Assembly: GCA_029215795.1 (NCBI GenBank)
Contig: JARDYH010000002.1
Location: forward strand, 272,374,310-272,438,309
From: Anniella stebbinsi
Lineage: Eukaryota; Chordata; Lepidosauria; Squamata; Anniellidae
Length of the DNA: 64,000 nt
Reading direction: 5' to 3'
Shown one piece after another: positions 10,204 to 20,200 of this stretch. Positions within the stretch are counted from its first letter, which is position 1. Each line of letters begins with the position of its first letter. The position numbers and the translations under genes are program-made. The notes under the pieces are model-generated. The model ran no database searches. It was given only the letters and a program-made list of their open reading frames with translations, and was not told the DNA's origin.

Positions 10204-10540
10204 CAAATAGCAGCATAATTTGAGATAACTCTTAGGATAGGATTGGATTAACAATCTTGGCCTAATAAGCCATGGTTTATTTTGTTGAGATCATTGCATC
10301 TGTTCCAGTCCTCAATATGGGTTTAGTACAAGAGTCTTGGAACCCACCTTTAACCCAATCAAGTATTATTGGAGCCACTTCTTAATTTTCTTACCATGCA
10401 TGTGTACGGAGGTAGTGCCACTGGTATGACTCATCGTAGGTTAGGATGTGACCTAGTTGTTGGTCCTGACCCACCAGTGGAAGACCAGTGGTCTAGCAGA
10501 CCCCTTGTTGCATTTGGGAGTAGGGAAGGATGGATCTGTC
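10204..10540 (+). repeat. Unnamed dispersed repeat, copy 1 (empty site)
   Basis: This segment is clearly similar to 14393-15070, sharing for example GGGTTTAGTACAAGAGTC and ATTATTGGAGCCACTTCTTA. Here the sequence is continuous where copy 2 carries a hairpin MITE. The repeat's class is unknown; no ends, coding region or tail are evident. It could equally be an old local duplication. Confidence 0.7.
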
Positions 10541-12585
10541 ACTCTTGGTCTCACCACGATTGTAAATTTGTTGAGGTCAAGGTCATTCCATCCCATTTCC
10601 ACATGAGCAGCTGACATTAGCATGGAGGGGAGAAATAAGCAGTGGCTGCTGAGCCTCTGCCGAACACTCGCAAGCGCTCGGCAGAAGCTGGCAGTTACTG
10701 CCACGGGTGTCCGGTCGGGTCCATAAGGGCTGAACATCAGGGTCTGATGTCCCCTCACAGACTCAATTGGATATTCGCAGCATCCCTGTAGAGAAATGCT
10801 AGTTAATAATGGTAAGGGCCTGGCATTTAGAATCTCCACAGCATCTTTGTTGAAATCTATACTGGTATCTCAGCATGCCTAGCTAGATGGTGATGAGTCA
10901 TTCAGTGTGCGAAATTAAGGATTCTCTGAGAATTTCACCCCATTGATCTAGAGGAGTTGCTGATCAAAGCAAAGCCAGATGAAAGAAAAGCAAAATGCTG
11001 AAATTTGCATTATACTAGCAGATCGCAGGGCTGTATCCTTAGGAGATCGGGAGCTGGGGAGGGGCTAGGAGTAGGAATACCCCTAAGAAAGGCCTATCTC
11101 TGACTTGTGAGCTTTCCTTGTATTATGAAGTAAGCCTGTAGCCCTATTTGATATAAGGAAAACTATGCAAGCCATTTCCCTTCAAAGGATGGGGGTGGGA
11201 ATGCTAAGAGGTGGTCTATGAGCTGTACACATGTACAGATTTGATTAAATCCCCTCTGTCTGTATTTCATGTATGGTCAGGTTTCTTTCATTCTGTCGAT
11301 CACTCATTGAGGGAAATCAGATTTTATTTTGTTTAGGGATTATGAGAAATCCCCCCACCAGCAAGTAAAAAAACGGTCTGCTAATCCACAGTATCCATGT
11401 GACTCGAAAAAAGCCAGTCCTCTGCGGAATCTGCAGGTCAGATTTTTAGAAACTGGAACTGATTTGAATCCATTGTGGTTTTCTTTGACATCCCTAATTA
11501 CTATTCAAGCCCATTCTCATAAGGATTCCCCCCCTTTAACCTTCTTTCCCTTTCTTGTTTCTTGCTTGCTTTTTCTTACCATTACTGTCAGCAGTGACTA
11601 GTGAGAGCAGACACTGCAGAACATTTGAACTAGACCTATCCAATTTTTGTTATCTTGTTTGTAGTGGAAACCATAACATTATGGCAGTCTTAAGCCATCA
11701 CCACCCATCACTTCACAAAAAGAAGAAAGGGGGTATCCTAAAGGTAGGATAATGCCAATATGGCAGACAGGTGAAGTGAGTACCACTTGACATGTCAAGA
11801 CAGCTTCCCCCTCACTATATACCCCCTACTAAAATATTGGTCCCATCGAATGGGGCTGAGTCCCTGGTACATTTCAGATGTATTTGTATGTAGTTTGTTG
11901 TTGCTTCTCTTTGTATTCTGCAGTATAAAGTTGGACTCCTCACCATAACATGTCTGGCCATGGGCTTGGCTCTCTGGCTGCAAGTAGCATTGGGACAAAG
12001 GTTTATCTCATGCCAACCGAAGTAGGTGGTTTATTCCGCTTGATCACTGTCAATGTCGCTTAGTCACACCCTGTTTCATTACCATTCTTCAAAATGGTGG
12101 CTTTGGAGGTGGTGGCTGATGTGAGGTGATTTAAAGAGCGAGACAGAAGAACAGTGAGGGTCCTTAGGTTCAGTAACACACTTGTAATTTAAAGCTCATG
12201 AGGGAATGACAAAAAATACTAGGGATGAAAAATGAACTGACACATTATATTTGATACATTATACCAATAATAAATGTACTGTGTAGGAAAGCCAGAGGCA
12301 GCAGCCTACGATTTTGCAGTCAGATACCAAAGGCCCCGAAACATAAATATCAAGTTTATTTTGGGCTCTGTGAACAACTACAGCTGGAAAAGCTGAATAA
12401 CTTTTCCTCTTGCTGATATGTAAATAAATTTGTCTTTGATCATCCAGCCTTCTCGCCTCTTCTGCCATTATCCCCTGCTGCTCCATTTCCAATTGTGGGT
12501 AATTGCCAGTTTTGATGCACCCCCAAGGCTAATATCTGTCATGCAAAGGCTTTATTTACTTGCAATCCCATTTGCTAATAATAAT
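10541..12585. other. Intergenic DNA, no feature recognised
   Basis: A GC-rich hairpin (CTGCCGA ... TCGGCAG, about 10658-10684) is the only structure noted. Open frames of up to 128 codons (for example 10453-10839 minus) show no recognisable domain. Confidence 0.45.
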
Positions 12586-14182
12586 TAGGGATGTGCACTG
12601 GATCGGACCCGATCCACGATCCGAGTCCGGTCCAGTGGGAAATCGGATAAATTATCCGATTTCCGATCCCGCAGCTGGATCGGCCGATCCAATCCGAACC
12701 GGTCCGAAAAAGCTCCGAACCGGTTTGGCGGATCGGCGGATCGGCGGGCGCCCACTGGCGCCCACCGCCGCTTCCATTGGCGGGCGCCAGCGGGCGCCCG
12801 CCGATGAAAGTGGACAGCGGGGGGGGGAGGAGGGGGGCGCTTACCTTCTCGGCCCGGTGGCTCCCGTCCGGCGCCGGCGCCTACTACTACTAGCAGGCTC
12901 CGCGGCCTGCTCTAGGGTGGCGCGCCGGGTGATGTCATCACCCGGCGCGCTACTCTAGAGCAGGCCGCGGAGCCTGCTGGTAGTAGTAGGCGCCGGCGCC
13001 GGCCGGGAGCCGCCGGGCCGGGAAGGTAAGGAGGGGGTGCGTGGAGGGGAGGAGGGGGCGCGCGGAGGGGGGAGGGGGGCCCTTACCTTCCCAGCCCGGC
13101 GGCTCCCGTCTGGCGCCGGCGCCTACTACTCCCAGCAGGCTCCGCGGCCTGCTCTAGGGTGGCGCGCCGGGTGATGTCATCACCCGGCGCGCTACTCTAG
13201 AGCAGGCCGCGGAGCCTGCTGGAAGTAGTAGGCGCCGGCGCCGGCGCCGGCCGGGAGCCGCCGGGCAGGGAAGGTAAGGAGGGGGTGCGTGGAGGGGAGG
13301 AGGGGGCGCGCGGAGGGGGGAGGGGGGAGGGGGGCCCTTACCTGCCCGGCCCGGCGGCTCCCGTCCGGCGCCGGCGCCTACTACTCCCAGCAGGCTCCGC
13401 GGCCTGCTCTAGGGTGGCGCACCGGGTGATGTCATCACCCGGCGCGCTACTCTAGAGCAGGCCGCGGAGCCTGCTGGAAGTAGTAGGCGCCGGCGCCGGC
13501 GCCGGCCGGGAGCCGCCGGGCAGGGAAGGTAAGGAGGGGGTGCGTGGAGGGGAGGAGGGGGCGCGCGGAGGGGGGAGGGGGGAGGGGGGCCCTTACCTGC
13601 CCGGCCCGGCGGCTCCCGTCCGGCGCCGGCGCCTACTACTCCCAGCAGGCTCCGCGGCCTGCTCCAGGGTGGCGCGCCGGGTGATATCATCACCCGGCGC
13701 GCTACTCGAGAGTAGGCCGCGGAGCCCGCTGGTAGTAGCCGCCGGCGCCGGACGGGAGCGGACGGGCCGAGAAGGTAAGCAGTGGCGGGGAAGGGGGCTT
13801 ACCCCCCCCCCCGGAGCCGTCCGCTTCTATCCGCTGGCGCCCGCGGGCGCCAGCGGATGGAAGCGGGCGGCCCCAGGGGGGGTAGGGAGCGCGGGGGAGG
13901 GGGTTTACCTGCTGGGGCCGTCCACAGCGGACGGCCCCGGGGGGGGAGGGAGTTAGGCCCCCCCTTACCCACCCGCCGCCATTTTTTCCTCATAGACTTG
14001 CATTGCAATGCAAGTCTATGGGGAAAAAAATGGCGGCCGATCCAAAAATGTACGATTTTTGGGTTGGGATCGGACTCGATCCGGTCCGGGGGGCCTCCGA
14101 TTTTGTCCGAACCGGTCCGGGACAAAATTGGAGGTCCCGATCCGGGTCCCGATCCGATCCGGGGGGTCCGTGCACACCCCTA
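12586..14182. mobile_element. GC-rich hAT-type element with amplified palindromic core
   Basis: Termini TAGGGATGTGCAC and GTGCACACCCCTA are flanked by a perfect 8-bp duplication ATAATAAT (12578-12585 and 14183-14190). Both ends carry subterminal GATCCG-rich sequence. The 1597-bp interior holds several palindromes: 12745-12800; a tandem array of four palindromic units (12840-13770); 13822-13868; and an AT-containing one at 13980-14031. A relative at 47696-48555 has the same ends and only one unit of the array. No transposase is encoded. The long frames of 90 to 138 codons are GC artefacts. Confidence 0.85.
12840..13770. repeat. Four tandem palindromic units, about 250-bp period
   Basis: Each unit is an inverted repeat centred on GGGTGATGTCATCACCC or a close variant; the GATGTCAT (or GATATCAT) cores start at 12931, 13173, 13428 and 13683, giving periods of 242, 255 and 255. 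Arms include GCAGGCTCCGCGGCCTGCTC and GGCGCCGGCGCC. Units are separated by G-rich spacers that begin GGTAAG and end CTTACC, so splice-donor-like words point outward from each centre. Confidence 0.85.
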
Positions 14183-14190
14183 ATAATAAT

Positions 14191-14392
14191 AAAAAAAAAA
14201 ACATCTAGAAGAATTTATTTTATGAAGCCAAATAATATTTGACATAGTTTGAAGATTTGATTTAAAAGGTGGGGAGGGGATCATCCACTCTGAAATTCTT
14301 GTTTCACCAGTATACCTTGTTGGAATTCCATTTCTCAAAGCTTTCGCTTACTGTTACTGGAGTGTTAGTTTACAAAATAACCCTGAAGCTCC
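14191..14392. other. AT-rich intergenic DNA
   Basis: Oligo-A run followed by unique-looking AT-rich sequence; nothing recognised. Confidence 0.5.
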
Positions 14393-15070
14393 CAAATAGC
14401 AGTATAAATTGGAATAATTTATGAGATAGGATAATTGGATAGGATGAGATGTAACAATTTTGGCCTAATAGGCCATGATTTACTGTGCCGAGATCATTAC
14501 ATCTGTTCCAGTCCTTAATGTGGGTTTAGTACAAGAGTCTCAGAACCCACCTTTAAGCCAATCATGTATTATTGGAGCCACTTCTTAATTTTCTTACCAT
14601 GCATATGTATGGAGGTAGAGCCACTGGTATGGCTCATCTTAGGTAGGCTGACTAGATAAAATCCAGGTCAGGGCTTCTGTAACTTTAACAGTTGTAGAGA
14701 AAATGGAATTTCAGCCAGTATCATTTGTATGCAATGAGTTCCTGGTGAAATTCCCTCTTCATCACAACAGTTAAAGGTGCAGGGGCCCTGCCTTCTTTTG
14801 TATATGGTCACTCTAGTATAGTGCCTGCACCTTTAACTGTTGTGATGAAGAGGGAATATCACCAGGAACTAATTGCATACAAATGACACTGGCTGAAATT
14901 CCCTTTTCTCTACAACTGTTAAAGTTACATGAGCCCTGACCTGGATTTTATCTGGTCAGCCTAATCTTAGGCCAGGGTGTGACCCAGCTGTGGGTCCTAA
15001 CCCACCAGTTGAAGATGAGTGGTCTAGTAGACCCCTTGTTCCATTTGGGACTAGGGAAAGATGGATCACT
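14393..15070 (+). repeat. Unnamed dispersed repeat, copy 2 (filled site)
   Basis: Similar to 10204-10540 on both sides of an inserted hairpin MITE (14644-14963). Left flank ...GGCTCATCTTAGG and right flank ATCTTAGGCCAGGGTGTGAC join to match copy 1's ATCGTAGGTTAGGATGTGAC once one ATCTTAGG is removed. Confidence 0.7.
14644..14963 (+). mobile_element. Hairpin hAT-type MITE, copy 1
   Basis: 320 bp with TAGGCTGAC / GTCAGCCTA ends and the exact duplication ATCTTAGG (14636-14643, 14964-14971). Arms carry CTTTAACAGTTGTAGAGAAA and its complement, so nearly the whole element can fold on itself. The asymmetric centre (CCTTCTTTTGTATATGGTCA then CTCTAGTATAGTGCC) sets the orientation, called A here. Six more copies lie in this window. 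Confidence 0.9.
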
Positions 15071-15179
15071 TTAGATTTGTTTTTGAATCTTTGAATGACT
15101 TTTCACCCAGTTTGTTTCATTTTTGTTGAGTCTCATGGAAGGCCCTATTATGTTTGGATTAAAAAATGAAAAAAGAGTA

Positions 15180-15785
15180 TTCAGCAGCCACCCTAGTCCA
15201 ATCTGGAAGGGATAAGGTGAGGTTTTCCAGCCACTTGCTGCTGCCTCTGTCTCACCTTTACTATTTAGGCCCCACAGCACCACAGCCCAGCAACCTGGCC
15301 CTCAGTTTACCCCTTTTCCGCTGCCACCAGTACCTTCCACAGGTACACTTCAAAGACAACAGCTGGTTGAAATTAACAAGAATTTATTAACATAAGTTAA
15401 TTGCAGGTAAATAAGCATAACAGTTTCCTCAGTTCTAATGCATAGTGGTTAAAAGTACAAAGCTTAGTGGTTTCTCTCAGTACACTCTGAAATGGTTTCA
15501 AACAGTTTCTTATCTAAACATCTATTCTCTAAAACTCTATCTCACTCTCTCAATATTCAATCAAACACTTCTCTTAACTCATCAAATACTCTCATCTCAT
15601 ATAATAATACTACCCCCAATTACTTTCCTGTCAGCTCCTCTCTGCCAGAATCATATATACCTTCACTCTGTTTTCCAGCTCCTCCCACTCTCACACAGCC
15701 AACCAATCCAGACACTCCAAACAACCAGCCAATCGCTCTATACTTACCAAGACCTATAACCACAAACAGTAAGTACATTTCAGCC
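15180..15785 (-). mobile_element. Probable solo LTR or LTR plus leader
   Basis: Read on the minus strand: GGGAGGAGCTGG, then GTATATATG (TATA-like, about 15650-15660), later AATAAA (about 15381-15386) followed by TTCTTGTTAATTTCAACC, and further on CTGGTGGCAGCGG near 15315-15330, which could be the start of a primer-binding region. This promoter, polyadenylation signal and leader order is that of an LTR. No gag or pol is adjacent. Exact ends and target duplication were not found. Confidence 0.45.
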
Positions 15786-16017
15786 TAGTCATTTACTTTA
15801 ATTGTTAGCATTCTTAATCTTTTTAAAGATTATAATATATATGCATATCATAAACAACAAACTTTGCAATAGAATTATAACAATAAGCAGTAGAACATCA
15901 CACATACAAAGTTACATAAAAGTAGACCTACAACATAGTCCTCCCATGATTGTTGTCTTCTGTCACCTAAATTTCAGTCACTTAGCACTTACCATTTTCT
16001 TTCTAGAAAAGAAAAAC

Positions 16018-16062
16018 CAAACATGGGTCTTGTGACCATAATAAATATTGATTGATTGAACA
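16018..16062 (+). mobile_element. LINE 3' tail fragment
   Basis: TCTTGTGACCATAATAAATA followed by TTGATTGATTG resembles the 3' ends at 57660-57702 and, reversed, at 37362-37410. It is a 3'-terminal scrap of that LINE family. Confidence 0.3.
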
Positions 16063-16125
16063 TGGGACATAAGATATCTGCAGAATCTCTTGATTTTCCC
16101 ATTGGGGTGTCTTATGTCCACAAAG

Positions 16126-16981
16126 CAGGATGGATAAAAATCAATGATTTTTTTAAATTAAAAAATGGATTTTTAAAAATTTAAATCAGATTTTTAAAAA
16201 TTTAAATCAGATTTTTAAATTTAAATCAGATTTTTAAATTTAAGTTTGATTTTTAAATTTAAATTTGATTTTTTTTAATAAAATGCTTTTTGAGGAAAAA
16301 TCTATCTAAAATAGTTTTCTATTTAAGATACATTATAGTCCAAAGGTTATTCATCATGAAATAAGGATTAGTTTTTAATTATGTAGCATGAGGCTGTATA
16401 TTCTTGCAATGTTTACATTTTTTGGTAAATGAATTCCATTAATCCATTCACAATGTCATGCACTTCCAGAGGTTTCTGTAAGATTATTGGGCAATTTTTC
16501 TATCTAGAAGATGTTATCACAGTTGCTTGGTTTTACAGTTCTCAAAACTGAATTTGTGTCTGCAGAGATCACAATCCCATTGTTCCTTTGCAAATCTATG
16601 TACACAGAATCAACCCCTTACCTCTTAAGTGCTAAGTTTTTTTTAAAAATATCAGTGAATAGATTGTTGGGAGTGAAATAGATCTGCACAAGAAGCTAAA
16701 AATGAAACCTGCATCTGCTTGTAAATATTAAGATTATACCATCAAGAATGAGTCTTTGGTAATTCTGAGTTGTGAAAAATATGTATTTAGCTTATAGAGA
16801 GGAAGAGTGCACTTGGGGGAAGTCACATGATTAAATCGAGTCTTTCTGAGTAGTAATTTAAATCGTGATTTAAATAATGATTTAAATCAAATTGATTTAA
16901 ATCAAATCCATCCTGGGAGTGATTTAAATTGTGATTTAAATTGTGATTTAACTCAAATAGATTTAAATCAAATCCACCCTG
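16126..16981. mobile_element. hAT-type element with GATTTAAATC-rich ends
   Basis: The ends CAGGATGGAT and ATCCACCCTG are bounded by the exact 8-bp duplication CCACAAAG (16118-16125, 16982-16989). Subterminal regions are arrays of TTTAAATC / GATTTAAAT words; an internal copy of the right terminus (AATCCATCCTGG) lies near 16905-16916. The 856-bp interior is AT-rich with no long frame, so it is non-autonomous. Confidence 0.8.
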
Positions 16982-16989
16982 CCACAAAG

Positions 16990-17739
16990 CCAAGCAATGG
17001 TCCAGAGAAGCAAGCTTAAATACTTGGGGTGGCAATAGGTTGGTACAAACCATGGGATGTCATTGGGGGCATTTACCTCACCAGAGACAGATTTCTTATT
17101 GGGTTAGAAAAATGACCCACAAGAGCAAAAACATTTGTTCTCAGTAATAATAAAGTCCTACTTAAATTTTACAATAATTTGTGATAATTTCCTAATTTTG
17201 AGTTGAAAACAAACTTATTCTAACATTACAGACACATTTCTGTTTGTGGGGCATTTTAGCACCCCAGGACATGGTTCATTAAAACCTGTAGTGTTGTGTA
17301 AATAGCCTCTTTATGGACACCATTTATGCAACATTAGATTCCTGGAAATCCCTGAGTTGCCATTTTTTCCGCAAAGTGGTGGCTCACTAAGGGGATGGGC
17401 AGCTGCCAGGTGTTTGCAGAGCATGTGAGCACATGGTGAACAGCTCTCTTAAGTGACTGCAGCTCAGCAAGTAGAATCTGAGAGGTTGAGGGGGTGGAGC
17501 CCCCCTCTGGGACTCCTGCAAAATCCCTAAAACCAGGATGGATTTTTGAATGAAAGTCCTGAGTGTTCCATTCAGTTCTGGTGCTCAAAATAAATTTTGG
17601 ATGGGCTCTGAATTCTTCAGTTCTATGTGTTTGCCTTTTGTACCAGGCTTCAGTTGGTAGATCTCAGGGTGCTAATAATAAACAAAGTAGATCTCACAAG
17701 CCTGCTCACTGCAATTTTGGTATGCATGCACCTGTGTAA
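16990..17739. other. Intergenic DNA, no feature recognised
   Basis: No repeat ends or protein-like frames are seen. Confidence 0.5.
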
Positions 17740-17826
17740 AGCTAATTGGCCACTGTGTGAACAGAGTGCAGGACTAGATGGATCCTCGGTCAGATCCAGC
17801 AGGGCTCTTCTTATGTTCTTATGTTG
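17740..17826 (+). mobile_element. CR1 LINE 3' end
   Basis: GGCCACTGTGTGAACAGAGT, CTAGATGGA(T)CC and the terminal TTCTTATGTTCTTATG are the 3' end of the CR1 subfamily also seen in reverse at 19594 and 27518. Severely 5' truncated. Confidence 0.7.
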
Positions 17827-18096
17827 TGGGTTTGAATCCCCAGTTTTCCTGAGTATTTTCATTTATTTATTAATTAAAATATTGATACCCCACTTTCCCA
17901 TGGATCATGCCCAGTGCAACAAGCAGAGAAGGCTCATGTCTAAGTAGAAGATTTTCTAAGTAGCAATATTTGGATTCACATGATTTGTTTTTCTAAAGGT
18001 CATATTTACATGACATGTCCCTTCATGTCAGGGGTATGTGAGAGGAGTATGATATAGTTCTATAAATAACATGTCCATTAAAAAAAAAAACTCATG
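17827..18096. other. Intergenic DNA, possible L2 tail scrap
   Basis: ATTTATTTATTAATTAAAAT followed by GATACCCCACTTTCCC (about 17861-17905) may be a reversed L2 or SINE tail; otherwise nothing is recognised. Confidence 0.3.
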
Positions 18097-18475
18097 AGTT
18101 TCAGCATTGATCCAATCCAGCATTGATCCAATCCAGCGAAACAGTAAGTGAACCCTCCCAGCCAAACTCAGTGCCCAAACCCCCTTGCCATCCCAGGGAT
18201 GGTGAAATTGTTGCCCCCACTCCACCCCCATGGGCATGTAGCCACCCCACGCAGCTCTGTGCCCATTTGAGGACCCGGGAGCCCACGCCACACCAGCTGC
18301 GGTCCTCGGGATTGTCCAGGGACCACAGAAAAATAGGGATATCCCGGGTTTCACTTATCCCGGGGTTGTTTCTAGGTCATCCTTGGTTGATCCCGGGATC
18401 CCCTGTGTGTCATTTGGACACACAGGGATGACCTTGAGATGAACTCAGGATAACTGCATGGTGTAGAAATGGCCC
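18097..18475. mobile_element. DNA transposon (GGGCCTTTCCACACCA family), partial
   Basis: It shares an ordered set of words with 32061-32596 and 57866-58394: CCATCCCAGGGATGG, AGCTCTGTGCCCAT, GGGATATCCCGG, CCCTGTGTGTCATTTGGAC. It ends TGGTGTAGAAATGGCCC, the family's right terminus. The left terminus was not found. A 16-bp direct duplication (CAGCATTGATCCAATC) opens the segment. Confidence 0.5.
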
Positions 18476-18579
18476 GAGTTTCAGTTTCACATACTGGTTG
18501 AAATGTACAAAATTAGGTAAATTTGTTGGTGATATATCATGTTTGTAGTTTTGTTTGTTTGTTTTCCTTCTCCATCTCT

Positions 18580-19130
18580 AGACTGAAATCTCAGCAGAGT
18601 CACTTCCTCCCACACACCAGATAAATCACTTCTTTCCACAAGGATTTTTCTTTAAGGAAGTACTTTACTTAATCAGGTAAGCTTTTATAATGAACTGAAA
18701 AATAACTTAACTTTATGCTTTACAATCTTTTCCTTCCTTTGAGCAGCCTTTAACAAAATAATGATGCAAAACAATCTTTAAGCATTCCTTTGCCTTCTTG
18801 TGCTCTTTTTCTCATACGAACCGCATTGCCTGTTCCTCGCAACGTTTCTCCAGTTTACTTCTCCAGACAGCTTGCTTCTCTGAACTTTCACTTCAGCCTC
18901 TGCATACTCAGCTTTCTTACTAACCACCCCACCTGACTAAACCACCTTTTCCTGACTGACTAAGCTTAGCTTTTTCCTTTCTTACTTATGCAGTTAATTC
19001 AGGTGTGTCTTCTTGCTTAATTCAGAACACCTGTTCTCAATCTCCACTCTCATTCACTACTGATCTTCCTCATTTAAAAATAATACATTCTTAATTGTAA
19101 TCCTTTCAATTACTAACAAAATTTGCATTA
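18580..19130 (-). mobile_element. Possible LTR-like sequence
   Basis: The minus strand reads as a purine-rich leader-like sequence with GTGTGTGGGAGGAAGTGAC near its end, loosely like the LTR candidate at 15180-15785. No TATA box plus polyadenylation pair or ends could be fixed. Weak call. Confidence 0.2.
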
Positions 19131-19593
19131 AAATGCGAACTGAATTTCTCTCTCATATCTAATGAGTTCAAAGTAAGCACATGATCTTGTAATAATCTTG
19201 ATTTAATAGCAAGCAGAAGCCCATTTTGCTTCAAAATTATCTGTATTTTGGCAGCTGGGTATATTTGTATTGGGAGCCCCATATTAAAGTTGACAGTATC
19301 ACTATTCAGAAGGAATCTGTAAAAAAATGAAGAAAACAGTAATATTTTTACTCAGTTCCAGTATAAAGGATGCCCAGTGGGAAAGAGTATGGTTAATAAA
19401 TTTATTGCAGCAGTTTGTTTTTGTCTTACTGTACCTTTTAATTGATTTTATCCTTCAAGTTGTTGCACTCGAGGGGTGGAGGCAAGCAATAAAGCTAGAC
19501 ACTGAAATTTATAAAACAATTTATATTGTACTTAAAAAGGGCATTAGCAGATTTTCATAGTTAGTATTTGTTTTGCATGATGAGATCTTTTGT
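19131..19593. other. AT-rich intergenic DNA
   Basis: A 77-codon frame at 19327-19560 is hydrophobic but has no recognisable family. Nothing else is seen. Confidence 0.45.
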
Positions 19594-19900
19594 TAAGAAC
19601 ATAAGAAGAACCATACTGGCTCAGACCAAGGGCCCATCTAGTCCATTCACACAGTGACCAACCAGCTGTCAACCAGGGACTAACAAAGCAGGACATGGTG
19701 CAACAGCACCCTCCCACCCATGTTCCCCACAACTGGTGCATACAGGCTTACTGCCTCGGATACTGGATGTAGCCCATATTCATCAAGGCTAGTAGCCATT
19801 GATGGCCTTCTCCTCCAGGGATTTATCCAACCCTCTTTTTAAAGCCATCCAAATTCGTGGCCATCACTACATCTCCTTTATTGCCATGAAATCGCTTCCC
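19594..19900 (-). mobile_element. CR1 LINE 3' fragment
   Basis: Starts AAGAACATAAGAAGAACC and continues with AACAAAGCAGGACATGGTGC and AAAGCCATCCAAATTCGTGG, matching 27518-28215. This is the 3' UTR and terminus in reverse orientation, cut off at 19900 by a pyrimidine repeat and an L2 tail. Confidence 0.8.
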
Positions 19901-19905
19901 TTTGT

Positions 19906-20037
19906 CTCTTCTTCTTCTTCTTCTTCTTCTTCTTCTTCTTCTTCTTCTTCTTCTTCTTCTTCTTCTCCTCCTCCTCCTCCTCCTCCTCCTCCTCCTCTTC
20001 CTCCTCCTCCTCCTCCTTCTTCTTCTTCTTCTTCTTC
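19906..20037 (+). repeat. (TTC)n/(CTC)n polypyrimidine tract
   Basis: About 132 bp of TTC units, then CTC units, then TTC units again, purely pyrimidine on the plus strand. It borders the reversed L2 tail at 20038, so it probably grew from that LINE's tail. Open frames across it are artefacts. Confidence 0.95.
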
Positions 20038-20200
20038 ACATTTATATACCACCCCATAGCTGAAGCTCTCTGGGCGGTTTGCAAAAATTAAAAGATTGAA
20101 CATTAAAAAGTCAATATACAAAATTTAAAAAACCATAAAATGTAAACAGCTGATATTTAAAACATTTTAAACTTTTAAGCCTGGCCAAAAAGTCAGTTAA
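20038..20200 (-). mobile_element. L2 LINE 3' end
   Basis: The plus strand reads TATATACCACCCCATAGCTG and TCTCTGGGCGGTTTG, the reverse of the L2 3' hairpin seen at 3440-3472, followed by AT-rich 3' UTR. Confidence 0.7.

Noticed and set aside
12840..13770. Host CpG-island promoter
   Set aside because: The GC-rich block is bounded by transposon ends with an exact 8-bp duplication and has a relative elsewhere, so it is cargo of a mobile element.
12840..13770. CRISPR-like array
   Set aside because: Units are 242-255 bp palindromes with no short spacers; the genome is eukaryotic.
12560..14125. Several 94 to 138-codon frames on both strands
   Set aside because: They lie inside the tandem palindromic array and mirror each other across strands.
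15445..15788. 98 to 104-codon plus frames
   Set aside because: Overlapping Ser/Thr/Leu-rich frames in AT-rich sequence antisense to a probable LTR; no family features.
19799..20121. Poly-Ser/Pro and poly-Glu/Lys frames
   Set aside because: Translations of the TTC/CTC simple repeat.
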